Shown here one piece after another: positions 30,965 through 42,253 of a stretch of 64,000 nucleotides of DNA. Under the pieces are notes generated by a model that was given only the letters and a program-made list of their open reading frames with translations, was not told where the DNA came from and searched no databases. Each line of letters opens with the position of its first letter. The stretch's first letter is position 1. A program made the position numbers and the translations under genes. Where the stretch lies: NCBI GenBank assembly GCA_034401135.1, contig JAWZSP010000004.1, positions 4,774,001 through 4,838,000 on the forward strand, given 5' to 3'. This DNA comes from Volutella citrinella (taxonomy: Eukaryota; Ascomycota; Sordariomycetes; Hypocreales; Nectriaceae).

Positions 30965-31903
30965 TGTGCTGTCTGGGAGTAGAGTAAACGAATCCTATCC
31001 TGACACTGACTGGGAATGACGATCCTGGAGACGCGGCGCAGGTGTTCTTATAGGAGAGGAACGAGGGCGTCAACCGGCGATGGAATTTTCGCGCATGACC
31101 TTTGGACCCGAGGGCGTGGCAAGGCAAGGTTCGTAGGGTCGCAGAGACACTCGAGGCTCCGGGATCCACCTCGGACTAGACTACCCCATGGAGTCCCACT
31201 TGGAAAAGGGTCGTTTACGTATGGGGAAGCCGGGGAAGGCTCGTGACGGCCTGCGTTTCTCTCCAGGTGCGGCTGGAATTGCCTTGTTTGGGGGAGGCGG
31301 ACGAATGGCAACGAACGATGCGGAGGGGGAAAGACGGAGGAGATGGATCAGCTGGTTGTTTGCGCCCCTTGGAGCGTATTTTTTCTGGATGGTGTCGGGT
31401 CATGACTAGCGCTCCTTTTTGCGGAGCCTGGACCGTTGCGTCGGGGCTTGTTTTATACATGACGCATGGTGATATTGGAGGCGGAAGAGGCAGAAAGAAG
31501 CAGAGATTTACGGAATACTGCATTCATTCTATTTCATATTTTATGTCTATCTTATCTTGGCTGCAATTGCTCTGTGAATCCCCGTGCTGCAGAGATAGAC
31601 ATCTCAAGATAATGACAAGACTCCGGTATTGACCAGATCCTGCCTTTTCTAGCGCCAACGGGACTCTGCCGACACGCCTGGCGCATGCAATTACAACCGC
31701 CAGCTAGGGTTCTCATTTCCCCACGGCCTCAGGTGGTCTGTTCTAGCAACAGCCGAGTTTTGTGGCGACAGTCTGGGCTCAACCATTGACCTCTGTCTGG
31801 TAGATGCCCATGAACCGCATCACAACCCAGCCTGGTCGACCCAATAAGCGGACGAGTTTGCTGCTCGCGAGTCAATAGCCCCACACAAGTAGTGGAGCGT
31901 CAT

Positions 31904-31937
31904 GCGTCGGGGATAGAGTGACTAGCTCCCCCGACGC
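31904..31937. promoter_or_regulatory. Inverted repeat GCGTCGGGG/CCCCGACGC
   Basis: Perfect 9-bp arms (31904-31912 and 31929-31937) with a 16-nt spacer lie about 330 bp upstream of the DUF1593 gene. The region between 30965 and 32261 otherwise holds no gene. Confidence 0.5.
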
Positions 31938-31990
31938 AAAGCCATCGGGGCAAGTCGACCTCGTTCCCCCGAAGGCGTTTTTGGCCTAGT

Positions 31991-32022
31991 CATCGGGGCA
32001 AAGGGAGCTGGTTGCCCCGATG
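31991..32022. promoter_or_regulatory. Inverted repeat CATCGGGGCAA/TTGCCCCGATG
   Basis: Perfect 11-bp arms with a 10-nt spacer. A third identical direct copy of CATCGGGGCAA lies at 31943-31953. GGGG cores recall CreA/Mig1-type (SYGGRG) or other C2H2 sites, but the length and perfection exceed those motifs. Function is inferred. Confidence 0.5.
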
Positions 32023-32261
32023 AGTCCCAGACGCAACTCGAACCACGGGACGGATCAGGAAATTATAGGCACTGGCCAAGGGAAGAAATTCGAATTCATC
32101 TCGACCGTTGCTCAGGTGGCCAACACGGACTCCCAGCAACATTCACCCTATTTCTACCGGCCTTGTCGTTTCCCACCGTCGCCGTCAGCGCTCATACACG
32201 AGTCTGATCCAACCATCCTCAGCTTGACCTACTGACGAGCTTTGTGCGAACGACGGCGACC

Positions 32262-33794
32262 ATGGGCTCGTTACCACCACCGGCCGCCAGGCTGCAGACA
32301 TACCCCAACAAGCCCAGAGTCTTCATCACCTCAGACATCTCCAACGAGCCAGACGACGCCGAGTCGCTTGTCCGCTACCTGACATACGCCAACCAGTTCA
32401 GGACAGAAGGCCTCGTGCCCACGACGTCAATATGGCTTCAGGATCGGACACACCCGGAAGATATGCACAAGATCATGGATGGATATGCAGCCGCGGTGGA
32501 CAATCTCAATGCCCACGTGCACCCCGAACATCAATACCCAGCAGCCGAGGACCTGAGGCGGCTCATCCGACCAGGAGCTCCTGTAAGAGACCCAATACCC
32601 TCTCGAGTATCAAAATGCGAAAGCTGACGCGACTATCTCCTATAGGTGTATGGAATGGCGGCAGTGGGAGACGACATCCCCCTCAGTGAAGGAGGCAAGC
32701 TACTAAAGGAGCGGATGGAGGCCTGTGCTACCGAAACAGAGCCATTGTGGATTCTGTGTTGGGGTGGCACCAATGTCATTGCTCAGGCTCTCTATCATGT
32801 TCGCAGGGAGCATGATGCAGCCACCACGGCATTGCTATGTTCGCGCCTCAGAATATACGCGGCGTCAGACCAGGACGACACATCGGCCTGGATCCGAACC
32901 CAGTTCCCCGACCTCTTCTACATCTCGTCCATCCACGCGTGGAACCAGTACGGCCTCGCGACATGGGCCGGCATCTCGGGCGAGGACCACTACGAGTTCG
33001 ACCAAGGAGGCCCGGACGGCGCAAAAGTGACCAAGAAATGGGTCAAGCAGAACATCCAGACGGGGCCGCTCGGCGTTACATACCCAGACCCAGAGTTTGT
33101 GTTTGAGGGCGACACCCCGACGTTTCTCTACCTCATCCAGAACGGCCTCGGCTCGCGGGAGGACCCTTCCTTTGGCTCCTGGGGCGGCCGGTACGCCAAG
33201 ACGGACCCGAGCGACGGCATCCGCCACTACGGCGACGTGGCGGACCGGGTGCAGGGCATGGACGGGCGGATATACAAGTCCAACCAGGCGACCGTCTGGC
33301 GATGGCGCAACGCGTTCCAAGACGACTTTGCCGCGCGCATCCAGTGGTCCAAGACGAGCGACTTCTCGCAGGCCAACCACGCGCCTGTTGTGGCCGTCAA
33401 CGGCGACTTTGGCATCGAGCCGCTGCGCATCGAGGCCGAGGCCGGCTCTGCGCTGACCCTCGACTGCTCGGCCTCTTATGACCCGGATCAGGGCGACGAG
33501 TTGTCGTTCAACTGGTTCCAGTACGAGGAGCCGAGTATCGACGTGTGGAGTGCGCACAAGTTTGCGGCAAAGGTGGCTATCGAGAGGCTCGACGCGAGGG
33601 GGGCCAAGGTCGAGGTCAGGATGCCGACGGCCGAGGCGGCGTGCCTCGAGTTCAAGACGCGGAGGCCACTGGAGAGGGGGCAGCTGGTGCATGTCATTGT
33701 CGAGGTCAAGGATAATGGCGTGCCGGCGCTGACGACGTATCGGAGGGTGGTTATCCAGATTGTTCGGGGTAAGGGCGTCGACAGCAGGTTGTAG
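32262..33794 (+). CDS. DUF1593 nucleoside-hydrolase-like protein
   Basis: Exons 32262-32582 and 32646-33794 give 489 residues. The N-terminus KPRVFITSDISNEPDDAESLVRYL holds the DxSNEPDD metal/ribose-like motif of DUF1593 (PF07632), which is structurally related to inosine-uridine nucleoside hydrolases. LWILCWGGTNVIAQAL, SAWIRTQFPDLFYI and GDTPTFLYLIQNGLG follow. The last ~130 residues form a beta-sandwich-like domain (DCSASYDPDQGDELSFNWFQYE). There is no clear signal peptide. Relatives are often annotated as cellulose-binding or glycoside-cleaving proteins; the substrate is unknown. Confidence 0.85.
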
Positions 33795-33921
33795 GCGCAT
33801 CCGGGTGTGATGTGTATTGCCGTGTATCAATTCCATGTTAGACTAGAGGGCCAATTCCAGGGTATTCATCAAGAGCTCAATATGCTACTAATGGGCATCG
33901 AACGCATTCAATATCAACAAA

Positions 33922-35346
33922 CTACCATCCAGTTGCTCGCACCCATACGTCAACTATTCTTGTCCCTCCGCTCTCGTCCTCCGAGTCGACGACCAAATAC
34001 CACCCATACATGGCCCCAACAACACAAGCATGGTTCGGGTAAATTTCCACAGCTTGTCCAATCTCGAGCGGGATAGGGGCGAGGCTCTGGGCATCTTCCT
34101 CATTCTCCCACGCCACAATCGAGTGCTCTTGGCTGACCCGACTGACGACGAGACGCCTTTCCGGCTTCGTACCCGAGAATGGAGCATCCTTGACTACTCC
34201 CCAGCCCTTGTAGTGCGCGCATGGCTCGCGGCCAAGGCCCAACGCGCCCACCGCCAGCAGTGCCTCGGGCTGGCTGCGCTCCCCATTGTTGTACAGACTG
34301 CACACCTCGGTGACGACAGTAATAGCAATCTCCTTCTGGTAGTCCTTGAGCAGCGCCTTTGCATTCGTCGAGACCTGCTGGATGTCTAGAACGGAGTAGA
34401 CGCCGGCATGCAGCTCAATCTTCGTTTTGCCGCCGGATTTGACGAGTGCCAGGGTGTCGCGCAGTGCATCAACGGCCTTCGACTTCACCCCATTAGGAGA
34501 CGTGAGGTGCTGGATGCTCGTCACCTGTGGTGAAGCGCCGACGCTGATGGTCAATTCCTTGTCCTTTGGGAGGATGGTTGACATGTGCTTGACGGCATCC
34601 AGACATCCTTCAATCTCGAGTCGGAGATTGTCAATCGCGGCGTCGGGAGTCGAGTCGTTGTAGCTCAGGCTGCTGTGCGCGTAGAAGCCAATGAACCGAA
34701 CTCTGCCCTCCATCTCGAGGCCGATGATGCGCTCCAGTAGTCCGTCTTTGTTCACATGGGCGGGTGGAAGGCCAGCTCGATGATATCCCGTGTCGACTTT
34801 GAGAAAAACGCCGACAGGGTAGCCGACGAGACCAGACAGGCGAGCCACAGTATCTAGCTGGGTCGCGTTGTCGACGAGCACAGAGATGGCATCCTTGGCC
34901 AACTCACTCGCCAGACGGGCCAGTCTTGCAACTTGCGAGGGAGGAATGGGGATGCCGTAAAGGGCGTCGACTCGGCGCCCGGCCTGTTGGTATTCCTTCA
35001 AGATGGGCAACAGATGCTCGAGCTCTGCGAGTGTCGAGAAGACGAGATTCACGGCTGGGGAGTCGCCAACCTGCATCCGTGCTACTTCCACAGTCTACAA
35101 GTTCATTGATTAGCATAACTGTCTCCTTGGGTAAGCGCCAGCAGCAGCCCTCACCTTGTGCGTCTTGACGTGAGGTCGGAATTCTAGTCCGAGGGCTGCG
35201 ACCGTCTCCAGCATGGCCTTGCAGTGCCGTTGGACCTTGGCCTGGTCGAGAACGACTGCGGGTCGGGGGACATTGGTAATGGCTTTACCGACAAAGAAGT
35301 CGCGGAGGGCCGCTTGGTCGGGAGATGGCTGGCGAGGGAAGTCCAT
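33922..35346 (-). CDS. D-serine dehydratase / D-threonine aldolase family (PLP, alanine-racemase fold)
   Basis: Exons 35346-35155 and 35094-33922 (59-nt intron) give 454 residues. PRPAVVLDQAKVQRHC begins the alanine-racemase N-terminal barrel. RPHVKTHK (about 57-64) carries the PLP lysine. FLKVDTGYHRAG and IELHAGVYSVLD line the barrel. PNHAC near residues 417-421 is the C-terminal metal site, His and Cys as in eukaryotic D-serine dehydratases. The enzyme should convert D-serine to pyruvate and ammonia or cleave D-beta-hydroxy amino acids. It is convergent with the DUF1593 gene and next to a Zn2Cys6 regulator in the same orientation. Confidence 0.88.
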
Positions 35347-35415
35347 TTCGAGTGATGGGTGATGCTCAGCCGTGTAGCGTGTAGAGTAGAGTTGGGATGT
35401 GGCTCGCCAATGGTC

Positions 35416-35426
35416 ATATATATATA
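35416..35426 (-). promoter_or_regulatory. TATA-like element of the D-serine dehydratase-like gene
   Basis: An uninterrupted TATATATATAT run lies about 70 bp upstream of the start codon at 35346, a plausible core promoter. Confidence 0.4.
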
Positions 35427-35758
35427 CTTTGCACAATGAGACGTCTCGACCATCCACTTGCCACCTTGGGAGAGCATATGCGATACGATGCAAATTCGGC
35501 AATGCCCCAGGTTGCACTACTCGGCCGGGAGAGAGCCGGGTCCATTCATTGGAAGAACAAATGGGCTGAAATGTCACCTTCGCCTCCAGACCCATCTCAT
35601 CGCTCCCGTTCACTGGATGTGGTTAGCGTCTCCAACCCCAACGGCGTGCAACCCCACAAGCCAGCGGCAAGATGTACTGGATGACTGACTGGCGGAATCA
35701 GCATCTCGCGATCTGGGTATATTGCGCGGGTTGCGCATATACACTCAATCGCAACCTT

Positions 35759-37984
35759 TTATACAGGCACAATCTTCGACTGCAGCCTCCCCGTCTCCCG
35801 GCACTGTTCATACACGACGAGGTCCGTGATGACCTGGCTATGATACGAATCAAACTTGCCCAGGCCCCCGCCATCATCGTCTGACCGGAAAACGGCGAGC
35901 ACGTCGTAGCCATTCCTTCGCTCGCGATTGATGATGCGCAGAACCTGCAGAAGCTGGAGCACGGGGAAGCTCCCCTCTTCCAGCCCGGCGGTTCTTCGCC
36001 GCTCCTCGAACCAATCCTCGACCCAGAGACCGACCGAGAGACGTCGGGATCGAAGGGCGCAGGCAAGAAGAAGCCCCGAAATACCGACGGTGTGCATGTT
36101 GAGCCGCACGCACGCTTCCCAGTCGATACCTGCCGCAATCCGGAGGACAAGGAGTGTCCATCCGTCCGTTTCTTCGTCAAACCCATCACTTCCGGCGGTC
36201 TCATCGAGATGCGCCGCGATGCAGGCACCAAAACATTGGAATGCCCGTGCTGCAGCGTAGTATGCGTAGTTCATCGCAGCGTCGTGCGAGAGGAATGTCC
36301 ACATTTCCACAGCCAAGATGCCCATTTGCTCGTGCGAGGCAGGGCTTGGATCCTGCAACGTGCTAGTTGGTAGTTCGGAGGGTGGCAGTCTTTTATGCCA
36401 ATCGGCAAGTATTTGTGACTGGACTTCAAGTTGCGAAAGGCATATCTCAAGTGTTCTTGAACTGCAGTCGACGGGTGGGATGTTGGCCACTGCATCTTTG
36501 ATCTTGCCAGCGTGGATCTCATCTGCAGACAAATGAATCACATCCAGGCTTCTCCATCTTGCTAGAAACGCCGCAGATGCTAGGCTCAGTGATTCGCAGA
36601 GGATCAAAAGAACCGTGACTCTTCGATCATGCGGGTCTGGGATACCCTGAATCCGGGGCCCAAGCGAATAAGAGAGTGGCAGAAGCTGAAAGCTCGGGGC
36701 GCTGAAATGAAACCTCCTCCACCAGTTTAGCAGTTTGGCTTGGAGCCAAGCCGCAAGCAGTTCAGTCCCCCCATTTTCCATGACTCCTCGTTCAGAGCAG
36801 TATTGGACCAAGCTGGCCACCCCGTTGGAGTGCAGTTCGAAGCCCGCAAAGTTGCCCATGGATGACTCGAAGGAGCAGCAGAGAATCAGCACAGCGAGGA
36901 TGGACTCTGCGTGGCTCGTTTGGTTGGTTGCCACCCACTTGGATATCTGCTGTATCGTTGTCTGGTAGTGGCTCTGACTGGCAGTCTGGAGAGCCAAGTC
37001 GGGCCTGTATGACAGACCCGGTATGTCTGATAGGTGAAGTGGCCGCCTCTGGGGGAGCATTCGACTGAGGTGGCAAGCTGATAGAGCAGTAGCAGCGTCT
37101 ACCAAGACTGGGGGCAGTTTTTCGAGGATGCCAAATTGTCGGAAAGCTGGATGCAAGGCAGGAAGACACCGTGTGTCCCAGAAGTTGATGAAAAATGTGT
37201 CGTTGTTTGCGCCATGCTGCATTCGTAACCCTTGATGTGGGTTACCTAGTATTAGTCGGTTATCGTCCAAGGGCGTGTCAGCATTGTCAATTTGGGTCGG
37301 TAATTTGATGAGTTCGTCAACGGGAGTGGCCATTTCACCATGCCAGTTTGGGTTACTATGAGTTGCAGGTTGGTGGCGAGGATCCGGAGGGGAGATTGCA
37401 GCTGTTCTAAAATCCGTATGCTCGGTTGAAGAGTCTTTAGTGTCATTTTCATTGCTTGTAGTATGCCACTGTCTTATGGTGACAGTATGGTGTGGCATCG
37501 GGGTTGAGGATGGTGGGTGGTTGCCGTTGATGGCATCAATGAAGCCTCCCGGGGCCTGTTGAATATCATCATCGAGGAGACCAGCTTCGAGTGTCTGACT
37601 ATTGACGGATATTCGATCCAAACCAACGGAATGATGTAAAGCCCCACCATCTACACCCGAGTCGCTTGGCCAAGTTACCGATGCGATGCGGCCCGCATTC
37701 TCTGAGTGAACGGAATTGTCTGGATGAGGCACAAACGAGATGTTCCGAAACTCCAGGGGCCTATCAACAGGCTCACATGGCTTATCCAGCCTCAAGCAGA
37801 TGCTACATCTAGGCTTCTTCTCGTCACACTGGACCTCAGAGTGTTACTCGGGTCTGGAAGGAGGCAATAGGATGGAGGGTATTTAGAGGCTGACCTTTGT
37901 GCGGCGCTGTCGGCAAGTCTTGCATCCCGTCCTCGAGCGCGTAATCGCCGTCTTTCTCGGTCGAGGCCGCAGTGGTTTGTACAT
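35759..37984 (-). CDS. Zn2Cys6 transcription factor
   Basis: Exon 37984-37895, a 66-nt intron and exon 37828-35759 give 719 residues starting MYKPLRPRPRK. The splice inside the zinc cluster restores GCKTCRQRRTKCDEKKPRCSIC...PC, with cysteines at 21, 24, 31, 38, 41 and 48 (Cx2Cx6Cx6Cx2Cx6C). The rest matches the fungal-specific TF region (PF11951-like): NFWDTRCLPALHPAF, AESILAVLILCC and later MNYAYYAAARAFQCF. It is a nuclear DNA-binding regulator, and its targets may include the adjacent D-amino-acid enzyme. An intron within the zinc cluster is common in these genes. Confidence 0.9.
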
Positions 37985-38483
37985 GTGCCGCCGAGTTGGA
38001 TTGCACGGCCAGGAAACCGCTCAATCATCCAAGGTCAAAACGTGGGAGTTGGGGTCGGGATCAAATTTGTGACTGAGGCCGATTGACGGAACAACTCTGT
38101 CCCCGCTTCCATGTCGAGATGCTGTCAGCATGCTGCGATCCTGCGGGTGGCCTTCACTGGGCCCCTTGGCGTCATTAGGGTATTCCCTTGGGGGCTAGTG
38201 GCCCGTTGTAGGGGGTCAGCCGCTAAAAATGCTTCGACCGGCGCTGGTGCACCTGAAACTGGCCCAGCTGGCCTAAACTGCCCTGGGCTGGACTGGACTG
38301 CGCCTAAACTAGGGGGTCATTGATCTAGACTACCCCGTGTCACTCGAGTTCAAATGTTCCCCGGATATTATCGACTCTATTGACAAGGTCTCTAGAGATC
38401 TGCATCTGCACTACAACAACTATATACTACTATATACAACAATCGAAGGGTACCCTAGTCCTAGTCCTAGTCCAACAGACAGC
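37985..38483. other. Intergenic with short direct repeats
   Basis: Includes GCCTAAACT twice near 38272 and 38301, and CCTAGT three times at about 38454-38471 just after the polygalacturonase stop. No gene is seen. Confidence 0.45.
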
Positions 38484-39624
38484 TTAGCAGGAGGCACCGG
38501 CGGGGACGCCCTTGCACTCCTTGGTCTTCTTGCCGCCAGTGATGTTGTTTCCGGTCCAGGTCCAGTTCTTGCACGAGGCGCAGAGGATGTAGATGGGCTG
38601 GGCGCTGGAGGCGACGCTGCCGGTGACGCCCTTGATGGTGATGTCGGTGATGGGGACGCCGGCGGTGGGGATGCCGGTGGGCTTGCCGTTCTCGTAGTCC
38701 TGCTGGATGACGATGCCGTACTTGGCAATGTTCTTGAGGGAAATGTTGGAGTAGGTAACGCCCGAGACGGAGCCGGTGGCGCCAGAGACGGTCTTGATGC
38801 GCACGCCGTTGTCCGAGTTGCTGATCTTGCTGTCGTGGATGTTGACGCCCTTGACGACGTTGTTGGAGCGGCCGCCGACGGAGCCGATGGACAGGCCGTG
38901 GCCGCCGGAGCAGTCGCCGTTGGAGAACTCAATGTTGGAGCCCGAGTTGACGGCCAGGCAGTCGTCCTGGTTCTTGACGATGGCGCCGTCGATGTAGACG
39001 CCGTCGCTGTTGCCGACGTCAAAGGCGTCGGTGTTGTGGCCGCCCTTGGTGTCGCCGAGGCTGTTGTCCAGGTGGATGTTCTTGAGCCAGAGCTGGTTGG
39101 CGCTGCTGATGCTAAAGGCCTGGACGGGCGTGTTGAAGACGTTGAGGTTGTTGATGTGCGAGTTCTTCATGCTGTGGGCGGCGAAGAACTTGGGCTTCTT
39201 CTTGCCGCCGTTTCCGCCCTTGCCGTCCCACCATCGCTGGCCCTCGCAGTCGATCTTGTGGCCCGTCTCGCCTTCAATGGTGAGGTCGGTGCCGCTGAAG
39301 GAGATGAGGGTGCCCTCCCACTCCTTGTAGTCGAAAGTGGTGGAGCCCTGGAAGATGACCTGCAGACAGCATTAGCCCATGCACACGCGCATGTTTCAGC
39401 CTAAATGGGGCACTCACATGAGCGCCAGTGGTCAGGCCAGTCATATCAAGGGTCGTGCCGGCAGGAACTTTGATATTCTTGAGGTAGATGGTGGTGCAGC
39501 CCGCCTTGCCCTTGATGGCGGAGGCAGCGTCGGTGAAGGTGCAAGTCTTGGCTCGCTTCTCAACCAGCGGGGAGGCGACGGCAGCAGAGGCGAAAGCGCC
39601 GAGGAGGATGTTGGTGAAATGCAT
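38484..39624 (-). CDS. Endopolygalacturonase (GH28)
   Basis: Exons 39624-39418 and 39359-38484 give 360 residues. The signal peptide [19 protein letters not shown] is followed by a KR dibasic propeptide site (VEKRAKTC). The catalytic set is complete: NTD at 178-180, DD at 201-202 in NQDDC, His 223 in GGHG, and RIK at 256-258. The right-handed beta-helix regions and the closing Cys residues are also as in endo-PGs. The enzyme cleaves homogalacturonan in pectin, implying growth on or in plant material. A long plus-strand Ala/Asp/Val-rich frame over this gene is only its shadow. Confidence 0.96.
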
Positions 39625-42253
39625 TGTAGCTGGAGTGAACTGTGCGCAGCACAATTGGGAATAATATGTGAAGAGAGAAAGGTAAGATATGGAGCAAATG
39701 GAAGCAAGCGAATGGATGGTGAGGAAGTAAAACTCAGTCCAACGAGGGGAGACTCAACGTCGATATATATACAAGTCCAGCCGTAGAATCCATTATCACG
39801 CTTCATGCCTGCCAGAGCCTCACGAGCCATGGCCCATCCCGGCGAGCTGGAGCAGTGGAGCCTCGGATATCTCGGCCGGGGCGTAGCCTCCGTCTTGGCC
39901 TCCCGTGAAACACGATCCACTTGGCACTGAATTTCCCGATTTGTGCCCCCTCCGAGGTCCAGACCACACGGCATCCCGCGCGTGGGCGTTCCCCGGCGCT
40001 GGCATCCAAGACAAACGCACCGATTTGGACGGCGCCACACCATGTTCAGTGGGTTGGACGATGCCTGAAACCGCATGAGCGCGGGCTTGGCGCAGTGCAC
40101 GATGGAAACGAGACGATTGTTTCCCATCGCCCGCAGCCTCGCTGCCAAGACAAACAAAGCACTCCAGAGTGGACAAATTGCTCATACACGCCAACAAAAA
40201 CATGGCGAGTCCATCCCACAATGACCGCTCAGCCCCCTCGGCCAGAGTGCCGCATTGGTCAAGGCTGGCGACGGCCCCTTCTGGAAATTCGGAGGCATCA
40301 ATCAGCTTGCAGGGTGGGTTCGGCTATGTCGGCCGGCTTAATTTGGGGGATGACGCCGCGCGTGTCAGAAAAAACGGCGACTTGAGCAGCAAAGTGGATC
40401 CAGCGCCTTACAATGGCGGCGCGCAACGCACTAGAAGCTGTCCCTTTCATTAAGGAGAAGCCGGAGAATACTCTATTCAATCTCGTTAACAAGCTTTCCG
40501 GGCGCATGTCAAAGATTTGCCGAGGGTTCGTATGAGTGTCAGTTTGTCACTATGCCGGACTCGTCATGCTGTCGACGCCTCCCCCACATGTCGTCGTGCG
40601 CAGGTTCTGTTTCATACGATTTTTCATAGCCATCAACTGATTTCTCTCTGTCGATACATCAGTTACCACTGCATCGGACCATTTGGCCCTGTCTGCTGTA
40701 CAACATCACTTGAAGACTGCCCCGTTTACCACAGAGTGTAAAACTAGACACAGAATATAAAACTAGACGATGCATGCTTCATTTCCAGTTCAGTCACCGA
40801 CTCACAGATAAGGCACATGATCACTAACCCGCATCTTGGATATATTAAACTGCCTTGGGGGTTGTCCAACTCTGAAGGATGCCCTTTGACATGTCTTCGT
40901 AAATACGACAGGCCAAACATGATTGGCCTGTAGACCCTTGCAACTTCCCAACTCGTCAGCCGTTTCTCGGCACACGGCACGCAGGGACTAAGTCCATGCG
41001 CGCGCTTTGGCGGCAGCATGGATGCCAGTTCCTCCACGAATCACCTTGTTTCTATTAGCCTTCTCCCCGAAACCTATCAATTCTAAACAGGAACTCGTCA
41101 AGACAGCTGCTCATCTACGTATGCAGCTTCATCATCGGAGAAGGGCCGTTGTGGCCGACGGTGACGTGGACGGTGGAGGTGCGCATGGTCAAAGTCGTCC
41201 CAGCATTTCTCATGCATCTAAATCACGAGAGGGAGTTTTCAATTCCAGAATTTGATGCCATCTTCGTATTGATTTGCCCGGGTCGAAAAACCGAGATGCC
41301 ATGTGACACCAACTGCAAAATGCTCAACCTCGGCTGGCTAAGCAAAAGGCCAACTCCAATGTGTGCATATGCCCCTTGAAGAATCTAGTGCACCTATATT
41401 ATTCGGAAAAATAGTTCTTGAACGCAACCCTCATGCATGTGCCCCCAAACCGCAGAGTCTGGGGTACAGAACGCTAAGGATGCGCCTTAGGCTTAGCCTC
41501 AGGCGGTCAGAACCTGGGGCCGCAGTGGGGGAGGCTCGGCACAGCTTTTGTCCGATGACGCTTGCTTGTAGAGAGAGATCAATCGTAGCCGGTAGCTAGT
41601 CAAGTACGGGGTGAAAGATTAAGCTTTTCCATCCGTCCGTTGGGTGCTAGCTCCCTCAGTTTATATCTCGCTACACCAAGTTTCGGCCGTGGTGGGATCA
41701 AATGCCTTTGTCGTTCCAGATGCGACGGCGCCATCAATGTATCGATGCGAGAAACAACTGTTCTCGGCCATAATCTGCATCTACAGCAGGAGATAAATGC
41801 ATATCTAATAGCTATCAAGTATGCTAGTAGACAATCGCATCCACATACCCAGATCGCGTTGTCTCTAATCTCAGAGCTCCAGATCTTGGCCGATGAGAAC
41901 CTACCCTGCACGCACCGTCGCTCTCACAAAAGTTGCCTATCTGGGAAAATTGCCAAAGTGGGCCCGGTCAACTCTCGACGAGTCAGTCGCCAGCATCGTC
42001 GAATCATCCTGGCTATCTCCCTCGATTGTCTCAACACGGCTTAGATCTCATGGCCGTCCCCACCTCCCCGCGCCGCGTGATTGGGGCCGCTGATACGCAG
42101 ATGTGCCATTGGAGGTGCGTGCCAAGGTGCCTCTCGACGTGTTTCCCCCAACATCCAACATCCCCCTCTTCGACTTCACCCAGACAACCTGCTCTGCACT
42201 TGCGCATCGTATCCCAACTGCATGCCCCCTCACCTGCTCAAGCATCGGATCCC
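39625..42253. other. 2.6-kb intergenic region, no gene recognised
   Basis: Both strands show only short or motif-free frames (largest 238 codons, with biased composition). It contains the polygalacturonase promoter at its left end and the promoter of the next Zn2Cys6 gene at its right end. No repeat or RNA gene was identified. Confidence 0.45.
39763..39771 (-). promoter_or_regulatory. TATA-like element of the polygalacturonase gene
   Basis: ATATATATA about 140 bp upstream of the ATG at 39624, in a plausible core-promoter position. Confidence 0.35.

Noticed and set aside
32865..33836. 323-codon minus-strand frame over the DUF1593 gene
   Set aside because: Antisense shadow in GC-rich coding sequence; Arg/Leu/Val-biased with no motif.
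38337..39404. 355-codon plus-strand Ala/Asp/Val-rich frame
   Set aside because: Shadow of the polygalacturonase gene; composition is that of its reverse frame.
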